Notes: generated by a model from the letters alone, not told the origin. A stretch of DNA of 37,660 bases from Robiginitomaculum sp. (GCA_002733495.1 NVVV01000028.1:1-37660), one strand, 5' to 3'; counted from the first letter of the stretch, positions 7,031 through 16,475 are shown. Translations and numbers: made by a program.

Positions 7031-9481
7031 TCAATACAAGCCACCTAAATCATCATCATCCTCAGGCGTTACTACGTCCTTTGAGGTGGCCTTTCCACCA
7101 CCAATGGCAAGGCGTACGCCCTGCTCACCGCGTTTGGGCTCTGTACCCGGGCGAAACGCCTCCAGTATAGAGCCCCGCTCACCGGGACGTGCCAGCTCAC
7201 CCGTCCGACCATTGACCCGCACCAGCCGTACACCCTCGGGGATACGGAACGGAGCATTGGGTGCATTTTTCAAAGCTTCCAGCAAGAAATCACGGGCAAT
7301 CGGTGCCGCCACGCGGCCACCGGCCTCGCCGCGCCCCAATGTTTTGGGTGCATCAAAACCGACATAAACGCCCACAACAAGGTCAGGCGAAAACCCCAGA
7401 AACCAGGCGTCCTTATAGTCATTCGTGGTGCCAGTTTTCCCAGCCACTGGTTTACCGATCACACGCAACCTTGTGGCCGTGCCCCGCTGGACGACCCCTT
7501 CCATGATCGACGTAATCTGGTACGCCGTTATAGGGTCTATCACCTGTGGCCTGATATCAGGCAAACGCGGCTCCCTCAAAGGCGTATCATCACCCTCAAT
7601 ATGGTTGCAGCCAACGCATTCACGCTCGTCAAAACGATAAATCGTTTTGCCATCACGGTCCTGCACCCTGTCAATAATTGTGGGGCGGATTTTCTTGCCG
7701 CCGTTTACCAGGCTGGCATAGGCACCAACCATGCGCCACGGCGTGCTCTCGCCAGCCCCCAGCGCCATAGCCAATACGGGCGAAAGTTCGTCGTAAATGC
7801 CCACGCGCACGCCAATATCAACGATAGGGGCCATGCCGATTTGCTGTGCCAGCCGCACGGTCATGACATTGCGGGATTTTTCAACCCCCAGACGCAAGGT
7901 CGATAGGCCGTAATACCGCCCTTCGGCATAATTGCTGGGCATATAAAAGCGCGTCTGATTGCCGCCATCGGCAATAAAGGGGGCATCCAGAACCAGACTG
8001 GCCGGGGTGTACCCCTGATCCAGCGCAGCGGCATAGACAAAGGGCTTGAAGGCAGAGCCGATCTGGCGTTGGGCCTGCACCACACGGTCAAACTGACTTT
8101 GTTGGAAGCTATAGCCGCCGACCAGCGCCAGCACGCGCCCGGTATGCGGGTCCATGGCCATGATAGCACCATTAACCACCGGGGGCTGGCGTAATTCATA
8201 ATCCGCTTCGGTATCAGCAATAAGCTCCACATAGATTATGTCGCCTGCATGCAGAACGTCAGAGGGCGCTTTTATCTTTGGCCCCAGCTTGGCTTCGGCC
8301 CACGGCTTTCTGGCCCATTCAAAGGCACTGAGCGGGATTTGCCCCTCCTCACCGGATAACAAGCCAATGCGGGCATTCTCTTCTGTGGTTTCCAGAACCA
8401 CCGCCAATGTCCATGCCAGATTTACATCTGCCGCGCCTTTGGTTTCTGCCAATTGGGTCTGCCAGTCATCAAGTCCCTCCAACTGATTGATCGGACCACG
8501 ATAACCGTGGCGACGGTCATACTCTTCCAGACCATTGCGCAAGGCCGCACGGGCGGCCAGTTGCAAGTGCGTGTCCAGCGTTGTGCGGATGGACAGGCCA
8601 CCGTCATAAAGCTGATCTTCGCCATACATGGAAAACACCTTGCGGCGCACTTCTTCAACAAAATATTCTGCCGCAAGATAGGTGGCTCCGGACAGCCGGT
8701 TTGTCGTCACAAGGTCTTCGGCCTGTGCCGCTTCGGCTTCGGCTTGGGTAACATACCCATTGGCCGCCATACGGTCCAATACCCAATTGCGCCGGTCAAT
8801 CGCTCGCGCCTTATAGCGTTTGGGGTTATAATTTGCCGGCCCTTTGGGCAGAGCGGCAAGATAGCCAATCTCTGATAAGGTAAGCTGGTCCAGAGGTTTG
8901 CCAAAATAATTCAATGCGGCGGCGGCAACGCCATAAGCGCGATTGCCCAGATAAATTTCGTTTAAGTAAAGCTCGAGGATTTTATCTTTGGAAAACACTT
9001 TCTCCATCCGGACGGCAATCACCATTTTGCGCACTTTGGCGCTAAATTGCTGATCGGTACTCAAGAGGAAATTTTCGGCAACCTGTTGCGTTAAGGTTGA
9101 AGCGCCTTCGAGGCGACGCCCCTGTATCTTGTTTTTCACATTAGCCAGAATAGCCCGTAAAATGCCGCGCACATCCAAACCATTATGGTTATAAAAATTC
9201 TTGTCTTCTGCGGAGATAAAGGCCTGCACCACATGGTCTGGGATGGCCGCACGTGGTACAAACACACGGTGTTCGCGGGCATATTCCGCGATTAATTTAC
9301 CATCACCAGCATGAACCCGGCTCATCACGGGCGGTTGATAATTCTCAAGAGCTTCATAAGTTGGCAGGTCTGCGGAAACGCGAATCACATAGATTGTGAC
9401 GGCAATCACACCCGCAAACAGCAAGGTGACGCCCAGCCCAAACAAACGGGCCGTCCAATACCATAGTGTTTTCAATTGCAT
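7031..9481 (-). CDS. mrcA: Penicillin-binding protein 1A (bifunctional transglycosylase/transpeptidase)
   Basis: About 816 aa. A single N-terminal membrane helix (about 10-32) is followed by a family-51 glycosyltransferase domain with EDKNFYNHNGLD and RRLEGASTLTQQVAENFL. An OB-like insertion comes next, then a penicillin-binding transpeptidase domain with SAFK (SxxK serine), SRN and KTGTTND. It polymerises lipid II and crosslinks peptidoglycan at the inner membrane. ATG 9481 is taken as the start because it leads directly into the membrane segment; an in-frame TTG at 9502 would add seven residues, and neither has a strong ribosome binding site. The gene lies 128 nt downstream of amiC on the same strand and upstream of prfB, an order I recall from other alphaproteobacteria. 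Confidence 0.93.
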   Translation of the reverse strand: MQLKTLWYWTARLFGLGVTLLFAGVIAVTIYVIRVSADLPTYEALENYQPPVMSRVHAGDGKLIAEYAREHRVFVPRAAIPDHVVQAFISAEDKNFYNHNGLDVRGILRAILANVKNKIQGRRLEGASTLTQQVAENFLLSTDQQFSAKVRKMVIAVRMEKVFSKDKILELYLNEIYLGNRAYGVAAAALNYFGKPLDQLTLSEIGYLAALPKGPANYNPKRYKARAIDRRNWVLDRMAANGYVTQAEAEAAQAEDLVTTNRLSGATYLAAEYFVEEVRRKVFSMYGEDQLYDGGLSIRTTLDTHLQLAARAALRNGLEEYDRRHGYRGPINQLEGLDDWQTQLAETKGAADVNLAWTLAVVLETTEENARIGLLSGEEGQIPLSAFEWARKPWAEAKLGPKIKAPSDVLHAGDIIYVELIADTEADYELRQPPVVNGAIMAMDPHTGRVLALVGGYSFQQSQFDRVVQAQRQIGSAFKPFVYAAALDQGYTPASLVLDAPFIADGGNQTRFYMPSNYAEGRYYGLSTLRLGVEKSRNVMTVRLAQQIGMAPIVDIGVRVGIYDELSPVLAMALGAGESTPWRMVGAYASLVNGGKKIRPTIIDRVQDRDGKTIYRFDERECVGCNHIEGDDTPLREPRLPDIRPQVIDPITAYQITSIMEGVVQRGTATRLRVIGKPVAGKTGTTNDYKDAWFLGFSPDLVVGVYVGFDAPKTLGRGEAGGRVAAPIARDFLLEALKNAPNAPFRIPEGVRLVRVNGRTGELARPGERGSILEAFRPGTEPKRGEQGVRLAIGGGKATSKDVVTPEDDDDLGGLY

Positions 9482-9609
9482 GCTTTGTACCGTATGATCC
9501 AAAAAATGCCCGTTTCAAATGACATTTACAGCTTGCCCAATATCCGAGTGCATTATGGCAAGAGCGTGATCAAAAGGCGACCACATTCCCGCAACAGGTC
9601 ATATTAACA

Positions 9610-10869
9610 CTAGCGCGATGCGTGCAGTCGGGCGGTTTGTTTAAAATATGTATCAACACTTTCCCCTACTGCCCCCATCAATTTGCGGATATAACGATCA
9701 GAGCTCAGATTAGCTTCATCGCTTTTATTAGACAAAAACCCCATCTCGATAAGGACCGATGGCACGTCTGGTGCCAGCAAGACAAAGAGGTTCTTGTCCC
9801 GATGCGAATTTGGCAACATCGGCCCAACCCGGGCAAGTTTCAGGGTCAGAATTTCGGCAAATATTGCAGATTCGTTTTGTGTCTGCCTCTGTGATAAATT
9901 CAAAAGAATATCATCCACACCGGGTCGCGCACTGGCAATATCGACCCCGATAATAGAACGATCGCCCTGCATGATCTCCTTCTTGGTCCGCTTGCCAGCC
10001 CATTCAATACGCGTATAGACCGAGGCTCCACGGGCTCTGGTGTTTCTTGCCGCATCAGAATGCAGGGAAATCAGCAAATCAGCCTCTTGTGTACGGGCAA
10101 AACGCACCCGATCAACCAGCGGCACATAAATATCGGAAGATCGCGTAAGGCGCACCAGATAATGGCCGGATTTTTCAAGACGCTTTTTAAGCGCTTTAGC
10201 AGCACGCAAATTTACGTTCTTTTCACGTTGGCGTTTACCAACCGTGCCTGGGTCCTTGCCCCCATGGCCCGCATCTATAACGATCACTTTGCGATCACGG
10301 CGCAGGCCCGTGTATTTTTTACGCGAAGGCACGCCGGCATAGTGAATCTCTGTTGTCGTTGCATTGCCCTTCAAGGCGCGCGGAATAAACGGCTTCTGAA
10401 ACCCTGCCTCCGCAGCAAAAGTTATCGGATCCGTTTTTCGTAAATCCAGCACCAGCCGATAAGGCGCGCCAGCTTTGGCTGGCTTCAAAAAGAAATCCTT
10501 TTCCACGTCCATGGCTTCGGTAAGGTCGAAGACCAGCCGCGAAGTGGTCGGCGAATATTGCCCGAATCGATAACGTTTTACCGCACCATACCCTTCCCCA
10601 CTGCCGGACATGACAGGGCTTGGCGTTCCAGAGAACTGCCAATTCACGACAGGCATATCCAAAACCAGACGCAAGCCGTTCTGGGCCAGGGAAAACCAGC
10701 GATAGTCAAATTCTTCGCGCGTTTCGATAACGATGCGGGTTTGCTCTGCATTGCCGCTAAAGCGCACTTGCGTCACATCAGCTGCATTGGCACTACACAC
10801 AGCCGGGAACAGCATTGCGGCAAGAATCGCGAGAACAACCAACTGCCCCTTTTTCATAATGCCGTGCAT
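9610..10869 (-). CDS. amiC: N-acetylmuramoyl-L-alanine amidase (AmiC-type, AMIN domain)
   Basis: The 419-aa exported protein has a signal peptide (about 1-30, ending near CSANA), an AMIN domain (about 35-150) that targets the septum or cell wall, and an Amidase_3 catalytic domain from about 190. Zinc ligands are visible in VIDAGHGGKDPG, in the LISLHSDA histidine and in the VLIEMGFLSN glutamate. It cleaves the bond between MurNAc and the peptide stem during daughter-cell separation. The start at 10869 has AAGGTG about eight bases upstream; an in-frame ATG at 10857 lacks one. The gene heads the amiC-mrcA-prfB-deacetylase run and is divergent from rne. Confidence 0.93.
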   Translation of the reverse strand: MHGIMKKGQLVVLAILAAMLFPAVCSANAADVTQVRFSGNAEQTRIVIETREEFDYRWFSLAQNGLRLVLDMPVVNWQFSGTPSPVMSGSGEGYGAVKRYRFGQYSPTTSRLVFDLTEAMDVEKDFFLKPAKAGAPYRLVLDLRKTDPITFAAEAGFQKPFIPRALKGNATTTEIHYAGVPSRKKYTGLRRDRKVIVIDAGHGGKDPGTVGKRQREKNVNLRAAKALKKRLEKSGHYLVRLTRSSDIYVPLVDRVRFARTQEADLLISLHSDAARNTRARGASVYTRIEWAGKRTKKEIMQGDRSIIGVDIASARPGVDDILLNLSQRQTQNESAIFAEILTLKLARVGPMLPNSHRDKNLFVLLAPDVPSVLIEMGFLSNKSDEANLSSDRYIRKLMGAVGESVDTYFKQTARLHASR

Positions 10870-11016
10870 ATGCCGTTCACCTTTTCACCGGATATTATTT
10901 CATATCAGGCCCATGAAACAGCACCTAACATATCATCCTTGCTTTGGGTAATACCATATTACGGTTGACGTTTGGTTGACGCTGTTTTGCATGCCACAAA
11001 GTGGCTTCCCTTTAGC

Positions 11017-11037
11017 GGTGCATTGGTGCATGGTGCA
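11017..11037 (+). repeat. Three tandem GGTGCA motifs
   Basis: GGTGCA occurs at 11017-11022, 11025-11030 and 11032-11037 with gaps of two and one bases. Two more copies form the inverted pair at 11119-11137. A regulator binding site array or an RNA structure are both possible; I do not recognise the motif. Confidence 0.5.
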
Positions 11038-11118
11038 CAAGTTCAGGGTGAATAATTATACGCTCTGGCAAACGAACATATGCGTTGGGGCGCATACCTT
11101 TGCTGCCCTATAACGCGA

Positions 11119-11137
11119 TGCACCAAAGCATGGTGCA
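11119..11137. promoter_or_regulatory. Palindrome TGCACC-N7-GGTGCA in the rne leader
   Basis: TGCACC (11119-11124) and GGTGCA (11132-11137) form a 6-bp stem around a seven-base loop. It begins about where transcription would start from the weak TATAAC at 11109-11114. It could be an operator or the first stem of the rne 5' leader. Confidence 0.4.
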
Positions 11138-11273
11138 ATTTGGATTTACCCCGCTATGCGCACATTGCAGCCCCGTTTATCGCATTTAAAAAACGCTATA
11201 ACGGCGCGCAATATGCCGCGCATACGCACAGCTTTAACACCTTCCGGCCGTATTAGGTACAGGAGAGGTGTGC

Positions 11274-14096
11274 ATGAGAGACTTTATGAGCAAACGAATG
11301 TTAATCGATGCTGCCCACCCGGAACAAACCCGGGTCGCAGTGGTGGACGGAAACCGAGTAGAAGAATTTGATTTCGAATCGCAAAGCAAAAGACAGCTTC
11401 GCGGTAATATTTATCTGGCAAAAATCACACGGGTAGAGGCGTCCCTACAGGCTGCCTTTGTGGACTATGGCGGCAATCGCCATGGGTTTTTGGCCTTTAA
11501 CGAGATCCATCCCGACTATTATCAAATCCCGGTCAAGGACCGCGAAGAGCTTTTGCGCCTCGAAGAAGAGCAAGAAAAAGCCGCTGAGGCTGCGGAAGCC
11601 GCCGAGGCCGCCGCAAAGGACGCCCGCGTCAACGCCGCTGATGAAGCTGAAGAGGATAACATCGACGCTGATGCCTCTGATGCGGACGAAGATAGTCAGG
11701 ATGATGATCTTGATGACGAAGAAGACACAGATGCCGCAGAAGAAGCCGCCATTGCCGCTGAAGCTGCCGAGCGCCGCCGCCGCCGTCGGGTGCGTGAGTT
11801 GCGCCGGTATAAAATTCAGGAAGTTATAAAACCCGGCCAGGTTCTGCTGGTTCAGGTTTCTAAGGAAGAACGTGGCAATAAGGGCGCGGCCCTGACGACA
11901 TATTTGTCGCTGGCTGGCCGTTATTGCGTTCTTATGCCCAATACTGCCCGTGGTGGCGGTATTTCGCGCAAGATCAGCAATGCTTCGGATCGCAAACGCC
12001 TGAAGGCCGTGACCGAAAGTCTGGCCCTGCCAAAGGGCGCAGGCCTGATTATTCGTACTGCCGGTTCAAAACGTACCAAAGTCGAGATCAAGCGTGACTA
12101 TGAGTATCTGGGTCGTTTGTGGAGCACGATCCGCGAAAACACGCTGGCGGCCATGGCCCCTGCCCTAGTCCACCAGGAAGGCGGTCTGGTCAGACGGGCC
12201 GTCCGCGACCTTTATGACAAGGATATTGAGGCCATTTATGTGGAAGGCGAACACGCCTATCACGAAGCCCATGATTTTATGAAGATGCTGATGCCCAGCC
12301 ACGCGGCTCGGGTCAAGCAATATATGGGGCCCTTTCCAATTTTCCTGAAACACCAGGTCGAGGAACAACTGGAAGCTATTTATGACCCCAATGTCCGATT
12401 GAAATCCGGTGGCTATCTGGTGATTCACCAGACAGAAGCTCTGGTCGCCATTGACGTTAACTCCGGTCGTTCCACCAAAGAGCGTAATATCGAGGCTACG
12501 GCCTTGAAAACCAATCTGGAAGCAGCAGAAGAATCCTGCCGCCAGATGCGTCTGCGCGACCTGGCCGGTTTGCTGGTAATCGACTTTATCGACATGGATG
12601 AGAACAAGAACGTCCGTGCCGTTGAAAAACGCATGAAAGATTCCCTGAAACGTGACCGTGCCCGTGTACAGATGGGCCGCATTTCCGGTTTTGGCCTTAT
12701 GGAAATTTCCCGCCAGCGTCGCCGTGCCAGCGTCATTGAAGGTTCGTCACAGGTTTGCCCGACCTGTGATGGTATTGGTGTGGTGCGCTCCATTGAATCT
12801 GCGGCCCTCTCGGCGTTGCAGGCATTGGAAGGCGAGGCCATGAAAGGTCTTACAACCAAGGCGCGCCTGACCATACCGACCAAAGTTGCGCTATACCTTC
12901 TGAATGAAAAGCGTGAATTCCTGGCCACCATGGAACGGGATCTGGACATGCGCCTGTTGATTGATGCCAGCCCCAGCATGCACCCGCCACAATTTGAGAT
13001 TGAGGCTCTGGAAAAGCGCAAAGGGCGCTCTAAAGTGGCGCTTCAGGCCAAATCTGAACAGGATGCGGACAAGCGCAACACTCAGGATGAGCAAAAAAGC
13101 CGCAATCACCACCGAGACCAGTCTGATTCTACCAGCACGGAAGAGTCAGAGGGCAAAACAGAGACGCAGGATAAGCAAACCCAATCTACTGACGATGCAC
13201 CCAAAAAGCGCCGTCGCGGCAGACGTGGCGGACGTGGTCGGCGTAAAAGCAACCCCAATGCCGAATCACTGCAGGTTATCGAAAACAACGCGGAAACACC
13301 TGTAACTGAAGAGGCTGCTGCGACAAGTGCGCCACAACAAGATGCAACACCTGCAGAGCCAAGCACAGAGGCCCCGGCTAGACCCCGTCGTCGCCGTCGC
13401 AACCCGCGAAATGCGGAGCGGACTGCCGAGGTCGTTCAAGAGGCCAGTGCAAGCCCGTCCCCTGTAGAGACTGGAGAAGAAAGCGTAGAGCACCCTAAAA
13501 CAAAACGTCCAGTAAGACGGCGTCGCAAGCCTGCTGGTACGCAGGAAAATGTGGACACGTCTACTGCTCAAACTGTTGAAAGCACAGATGCACCAGAACC
13601 TGTTGCTGATGACAAGCCTAAGCGTCCTGCACGCAGACGTCGCAAACCTGCGGCCACGCCCGAACGTACTGAAACGGCACCAGTTCAGGCCGAAGCGCCA
13701 GCCCCTGTTGCTGATGAAAAGCCCAAACGCCCTGCGCGTCGACGGCGTAAACCTGCGACTAAGCAGGAAAATGCTGAAACAGCCCCAGTTCAGGCTGAAG
13801 CGCCAGAACCTGTTGCTGATGACAAGCCTAAGCGTCCTGCGCGCAGACGGCGCAAACCTGCGGCTAAGCAGGAAAATGCTAAAATTGCACCTGCGCAGGT
13901 TGAAGATGTGAAAACTGATGCCAGTAAGCCTGCGCCTAAACGTCGCGCTGTACGGGCACGAAGAACAGCACCTAAAAGCGATGAGCAGGACATTAAAAAA
14001 AAAGTTGAAATTGTAGAGCCTACTGAGACTCCCACAGAAGACAAAGCTTCTGCAAAGAGCAAAAAGAGTTGGTGGTCTCGACGTTTTAACAGTTAA
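11274..14096 (+). CDS. rne: Ribonuclease E (Rne/Rng family)
   Basis: About 940 aa. This endonuclease starts mRNA decay and rRNA/tRNA processing and scaffolds the degradosome. The S1 RNA-binding domain (about 35-215) is split by an Ala/Glu/Asp-rich insertion (about 97-170). The catalytic core shows AIDVNSGRST (Asp394) and LLVIDFIDMDENKNVR, and the zinc-link is CPTC (495-498). The C-terminal third is disordered, with Arg blocks (RRRRGRRGGRGRRK) and three tandem 35-aa repeats. It ends in SWWSRRF, like the Trp-Trp motif by which Caulobacter RNase E binds PNPase. ATG 11274 follows AGGAG by eight bases; GTG 11268 and ATG 11286 (MSKRMLIDA, where most relatives begin) are alternatives. A strong terminator follows. 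Confidence 0.93.
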   Translation: MRDFMSKRMLIDAAHPEQTRVAVVDGNRVEEFDFESQSKRQLRGNIYLAKITRVEASLQAAFVDYGGNRHGFLAFNEIHPDYYQIPVKDREELLRLEEEQEKAAEAAEAAEAAAKDARVNAADEAEEDNIDADASDADEDSQDDDLDDEEDTDAAEEAAIAAEAAERRRRRRVRELRRYKIQEVIKPGQVLLVQVSKEERGNKGAALTTYLSLAGRYCVLMPNTARGGGISRKISNASDRKRLKAVTESLALPKGAGLIIRTAGSKRTKVEIKRDYEYLGRLWSTIRENTLAAMAPALVHQEGGLVRRAVRDLYDKDIEAIYVEGEHAYHEAHDFMKMLMPSHAARVKQYMGPFPIFLKHQVEEQLEAIYDPNVRLKSGGYLVIHQTEALVAIDVNSGRSTKERNIEATALKTNLEAAEESCRQMRLRDLAGLLVIDFIDMDENKNVRAVEKRMKDSLKRDRARVQMGRISGFGLMEISRQRRRASVIEGSSQVCPTCDGIGVVRSIESAALSALQALEGEAMKGLTTKARLTIPTKVALYLLNEKREFLATMERDLDMRLLIDASPSMHPPQFEIEALEKRKGRSKVALQAKSEQDADKRNTQDEQKSRNHHRDQSDSTSTEESEGKTETQDKQTQSTDDAPKKRRRGRRGGRGRRKSNPNAESLQVIENNAETPVTEEAAATSAPQQDATPAEPSTEAPARPRRRRRNPRNAERTAEVVQEASASPSPVETGEESVEHPKTKRPVRRRRKPAGTQENVDTSTAQTVESTDAPEPVADDKPKRPARRRRKPAATPERTETAPVQAEAPAPVADEKPKRPARRRRKPATKQENAETAPVQAEAPEPVADDKPKRPARRRRKPAAKQENAKIAPAQVEDVKTDASKPAPKRRAVRARRTAPKSDEQDIKKKVEIVEPTETPTEDKASAKSKKSWWSRRFNS
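13602..13916 (+). repeat. rne: Three 105-nt tandem coding repeats in the rne tail
   Basis: In-frame units start at 13602, 13707 and 13812, exactly 105 nt apart. Each encodes 35 residues built on VAD(D/E)KPKRPARRRRKPA followed by an acidic/Pro/Ala linker. A degenerate fourth copy precedes them near 13490-13540. The Arg-rich core is likely an RNA-binding patch. Confidence 0.85.
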
Positions 14097-14104
14097 TCCC
14101 ACGC

Positions 14105-14141
14105 AAAGGGCGCTCTGTATTTTGTGCAGAGCGCCCTTTTT
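14105..14141 (+). terminator. Intrinsic terminator of rne
   Basis: AAAGGGCGCTCTG (14105-14117) pairs perfectly with CAGAGCGCCCTTT (14127-14139) across a nine-base loop and is followed by further T residues. It sits 9 nt after the rne stop codon, and the A-tract in front of the stem may let it work on the other strand too. Confidence 0.92.
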
Positions 14142-14225
14142 GCATTTCGCCTTGCTGGCGAGAGGCATTGCGCCATATCGAATATCGGATAGACTATAGC
14201 TGCGGGGGCAGAAGGAGGTTGGCCT

Positions 14226-15587
14226 ATGCGCCTTTTTGGTGTCCTTTTTGCTTTATTGATCACGTCCGTCTTGTCTACAAGCTCGTCCTGGGCACAAGGC
14301 ATCATTCGTGATGCGGAGATCGAATCCGTAATTCGTGAATGGTCTGACCCGATATTCAAAGCTGCTGGTTTGAATGCCAGTGATGTTAATATTCATGTTA
14401 TTAATGATGGCAGCATGAATGCCTTTGTCACGCGTGGACAAAATATGTTTTTGCATACAGGCATTATCCTGAACGCCGAAACTCCAAATGAACTTATTGG
14501 CGTTATTGCGCACGAAACCGGCCATATGGCCGGCGGCCATCTGGCGCGTTCAGATGACGCCTTGAAAAAGGCTGCGCGCCCTATGTTGCTTACCATGGGG
14601 CTTGGCATACTGGCCGCCGTCGCCGGCGCACCGGATGCCGCTGCAGTCATTATGAGTAGTGCCCAAAAAAACGGCACTGTTACTTTTTTTGCTTACACGC
14701 GCGTGCTGGAGGCCTCCACCGATCAGGCCGCCGAAAACTATATGGAAGCTACGGGCCAATCTGGCCGTGGGCTGTTGCGTTTTTTCCAGCGTTTTCGCTA
14801 TAATGAAGTCTTCTCCGGCGCGACAAGATACCCCTATTTTCTCAGCCACCCTCTTTCTTCGGAACGGATCAGCGCGCTGGAAACCCGGGTGGAGGCCTCA
14901 CCTTTTAAGGATGTGAAAGATTCTGCTGAAGACATTGCCAAACTGAACATGATGAAGGCCAAGATTATCGGCTTCCTCAACCCACCTGAAACAACGTTCA
15001 GTCTCTACCCTGAAACAGATACCACCAAGCCGGCTCGTTATGCCCGCGCCGTCGCAAATTATCAAATTGCCTCGACCAAAACTGCGCTAAAGCAGATGAG
15101 AGCCTTGTTAGAGGAAGAGCCGGAAAATCCATATTTTAATGAGTTTTATGGGCAAATTCTTTTTGAAAGCGGACAAGCGCAAAAGGCACTTCGCTATCAT
15201 AGTCGCGCCGTAGAACTACGCCCGGACTCGCCTCTGTTACGGTTAAACTTGGCACAAGCTCTGATCGCCACAGATACACCTGAAAACATCAGTCTGGCCG
15301 TTGGTGAATTGAAAAAAGTGCTGGCAAGAGAACATGACAATGGCTTTGCATGGTATCAGCTATCAGTAGCCTATGAACGGCAGGGCAAAATCACACTGGC
15401 GAAACTGGCAACCGCAGAACAGGCCTACGCCATGGGCGATTATTTGCGGGCCCGCTCTTTTGCACAACGTGCCCTGATAGAATTGCCACAAGGAACGCCT
15501 GAATGGCGCCGTGCCAATGATATTACGCTGGTAATTGCTGCAGATCCCAGAATTCGCAAGCAAGCAGCCCAGAGGCGGCGGCACTAA
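14226..15587 (+). CDS. Periplasmic M48 metalloprotease with TPRs (BepA/YfgC-like)
   Basis: This 453-aa protein has a signal peptide (about 1-24, ending SSWAQG). The M48 peptidase domain shows HETGH with flanking AHETGHMAGGHLAR at about 98-111 and a third zinc ligand in LEASTDQAAENYM. The C-terminal half (about 280-445) is helical and TPR-like (ALRYHSRAVELRPDSPLLRLNLAQAL). BepA-type proteins act as periplasmic protease/chaperones for outer-membrane beta-barrel assembly and LPS-transport protein maturation. The ATG follows AAGGAGG, an excellent ribosome binding site. It follows the rne terminator, so it probably has its own promoter, which was not identified. Confidence 0.9.
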   Translation: MRLFGVLFALLITSVLSTSSSWAQGIIRDAEIESVIREWSDPIFKAAGLNASDVNIHVINDGSMNAFVTRGQNMFLHTGIILNAETPNELIGVIAHETGHMAGGHLARSDDALKKAARPMLLTMGLGILAAVAGAPDAAAVIMSSAQKNGTVTFFAYTRVLEASTDQAAENYMEATGQSGRGLLRFFQRFRYNEVFSGATRYPYFLSHPLSSERISALETRVEASPFKDVKDSAEDIAKLNMMKAKIIGFLNPPETTFSLYPETDTTKPARYARAVANYQIASTKTALKQMRALLEEEPENPYFNEFYGQILFESGQAQKALRYHSRAVELRPDSPLLRLNLAQALIATDTPENISLAVGELKKVLAREHDNGFAWYQLSVAYERQGKITLAKLATAEQAYAMGDYLRARSFAQRALIELPQGTPEWRRANDITLVIAADPRIRKQAAQRRRH

Positions 15588-15623
15588 ACACGCAATATTG
15601 ACTTTCCTTCCTATTAAAATTCC

Positions 15624-15646
15624 GGCATGAGTTCATGCCCTTGTTT
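15624..15646 (+). terminator. Small intrinsic terminator after the M48 protease gene
   Basis: GGCATG (15624-15629), an AGTT loop and CATGCC (15634-15639) are followed by CTTGTTTTT. The 6-bp stem is short but is well placed between the protease stop and the DsbA-like gene. Confidence 0.55.
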
Positions 15647-15671
15647 TTACCTCTGTTATCAGGAGTTTTCT

Positions 15672-16475
15672 GTGTCCAAAAACCTGCTTATTCCCCTCGT
15701 TTTACCCATTGCTGTCAGCATTATTGCCGGGGGTGCAGCGGGGTATTTTGCGGCTTATGAGCAAATATACAAACTGAAAGCCAACAAAGCTGCGGTCAGC
15801 TCAACCATCGACCCGCAATCCCTTCGCACGGCAATTCTGTCAAACCCTGAAATGATTGAAGAGGCCTTTTATGCCCTTCAGGACAAGCGCCAGACCGAAG
15901 CAGATGCGGTGAAACGCGTCGCGATGGCTGATGCGAATGGACCTTTGTACACTTCAAAACTGGATCCCATACTTGGTACAGAAAATGCCCCTTTCGTGCT
16001 TGTAGAATTTTTTGATTACAATTGCGGGTTTTGCAAACTCGCCTCAAAATGGATGCGCAGCAGTCTTCAGGCAAACCCCGGTAAAATCAAAGTTATCATG
16101 AAAGACTTTCCAATTCTGGAAGGGCGCTCTAAAGGATCTCGCGAATCATCGGCAGCGGCCTGGGCGGTACGACTGCAAGGACAGGGTCTTTATGAAAATT
16201 TTCACTTCGCACTCATGGATGCCCGTGGCGGATTTGATAGCACCCGTATTGATGAGATCGCTGCCAGTGTCGACGTGGATGTCGAGCGTATGCGCGCCGA
16301 TATGAAGAAAAATGCCAAAGCCTTTGATGCCCTGATGGAAGAAAATATGGCACTGGCCCGCCAACTGGGTATTGATGGTACACCGGCGTTTGTTACCGGC
16401 GATACTTTTATCAGTGGGGCCAACACCGATTTACTGCAAACCCTTCTGGACAAGGCACTGGCTGAGGACAGCTAA
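15672..16475 (+). CDS. Membrane-anchored DsbA-family thiol oxidoreductase
   Basis: About 267 aa. An N-terminal hydrophobic segment (about 4-25, LLIPLVLPIAVSIIAGGAAG) acts as an anchor or uncleaved signal. A helical stretch with a conserved-looking LRTAILSNPEMIEEAFYAL comes next, then a thioredoxin-fold DsbA domain with the active site CGFC (in FDYNCGFCKLA) and the cis-proline in GIDGTPAF. It resembles Com1-like periplasmic disulfide oxidoreductases. GTG 15672 is chosen because AGGAG lies seven bases before it; the upstream ATG at 15627 falls inside the preceding terminator hairpin. An oxidase role is likely, but an isomerase/reductase role cannot be excluded. Confidence 0.87.
   Translation: MSKNLLIPLVLPIAVSIIAGGAAGYFAAYEQIYKLKANKAAVSSTIDPQSLRTAILSNPEMIEEAFYALQDKRQTEADAVKRVAMADANGPLYTSKLDPILGTENAPFVLVEFFDYNCGFCKLASKWMRSSLQANPGKIKVIMKDFPILEGRSKGSRESSAAAWAVRLQGQGLYENFHFALMDARGGFDSTRIDEIAASVDVDVERMRADMKKNAKAFDALMEENMALARQLGIDGTPAFVTGDTFISGANTDLLQTLLDKALAEDS

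Larger units (their letters stand above)
10870..11273. other. 404-nt divergent regulatory region between amiC and rne
   Basis: No gene was seen here. The region holds two TTGACG boxes (10965-10970 and 10976-10981), a GCCAC-AAA-GTGGC hairpin (10993-11005), the GGTGCA cluster and a possible weak plus-strand promoter (TTGGGG at 11085, 18-nt spacer, TATAAC at 11109). If that promoter is used, rne would have a leader of roughly 150 nt. Long structured rne leaders are known to serve RNase E autoregulation in enterobacteria; whether that applies here is inference. Confidence 0.5.

Noticed and set aside
12425-13021. Minus-strand ORF inside rne
   Set aside because: It is antisense to the conserved RNase E catalytic core, with Ser/Arg-rich shadow composition.
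13602-13916. CRISPR-like or satellite repeat
   Set aside because: Units are contiguous 105-nt in-frame coding repeats with no spacers.
13266-14168. Long minus-strand ORF antisense to the rne tail
   Set aside because: It mirrors the Arg-rich tandem repeats, crosses the rne terminator and has a low-complexity Cys/Arg/Phe composition with no recognisable family.
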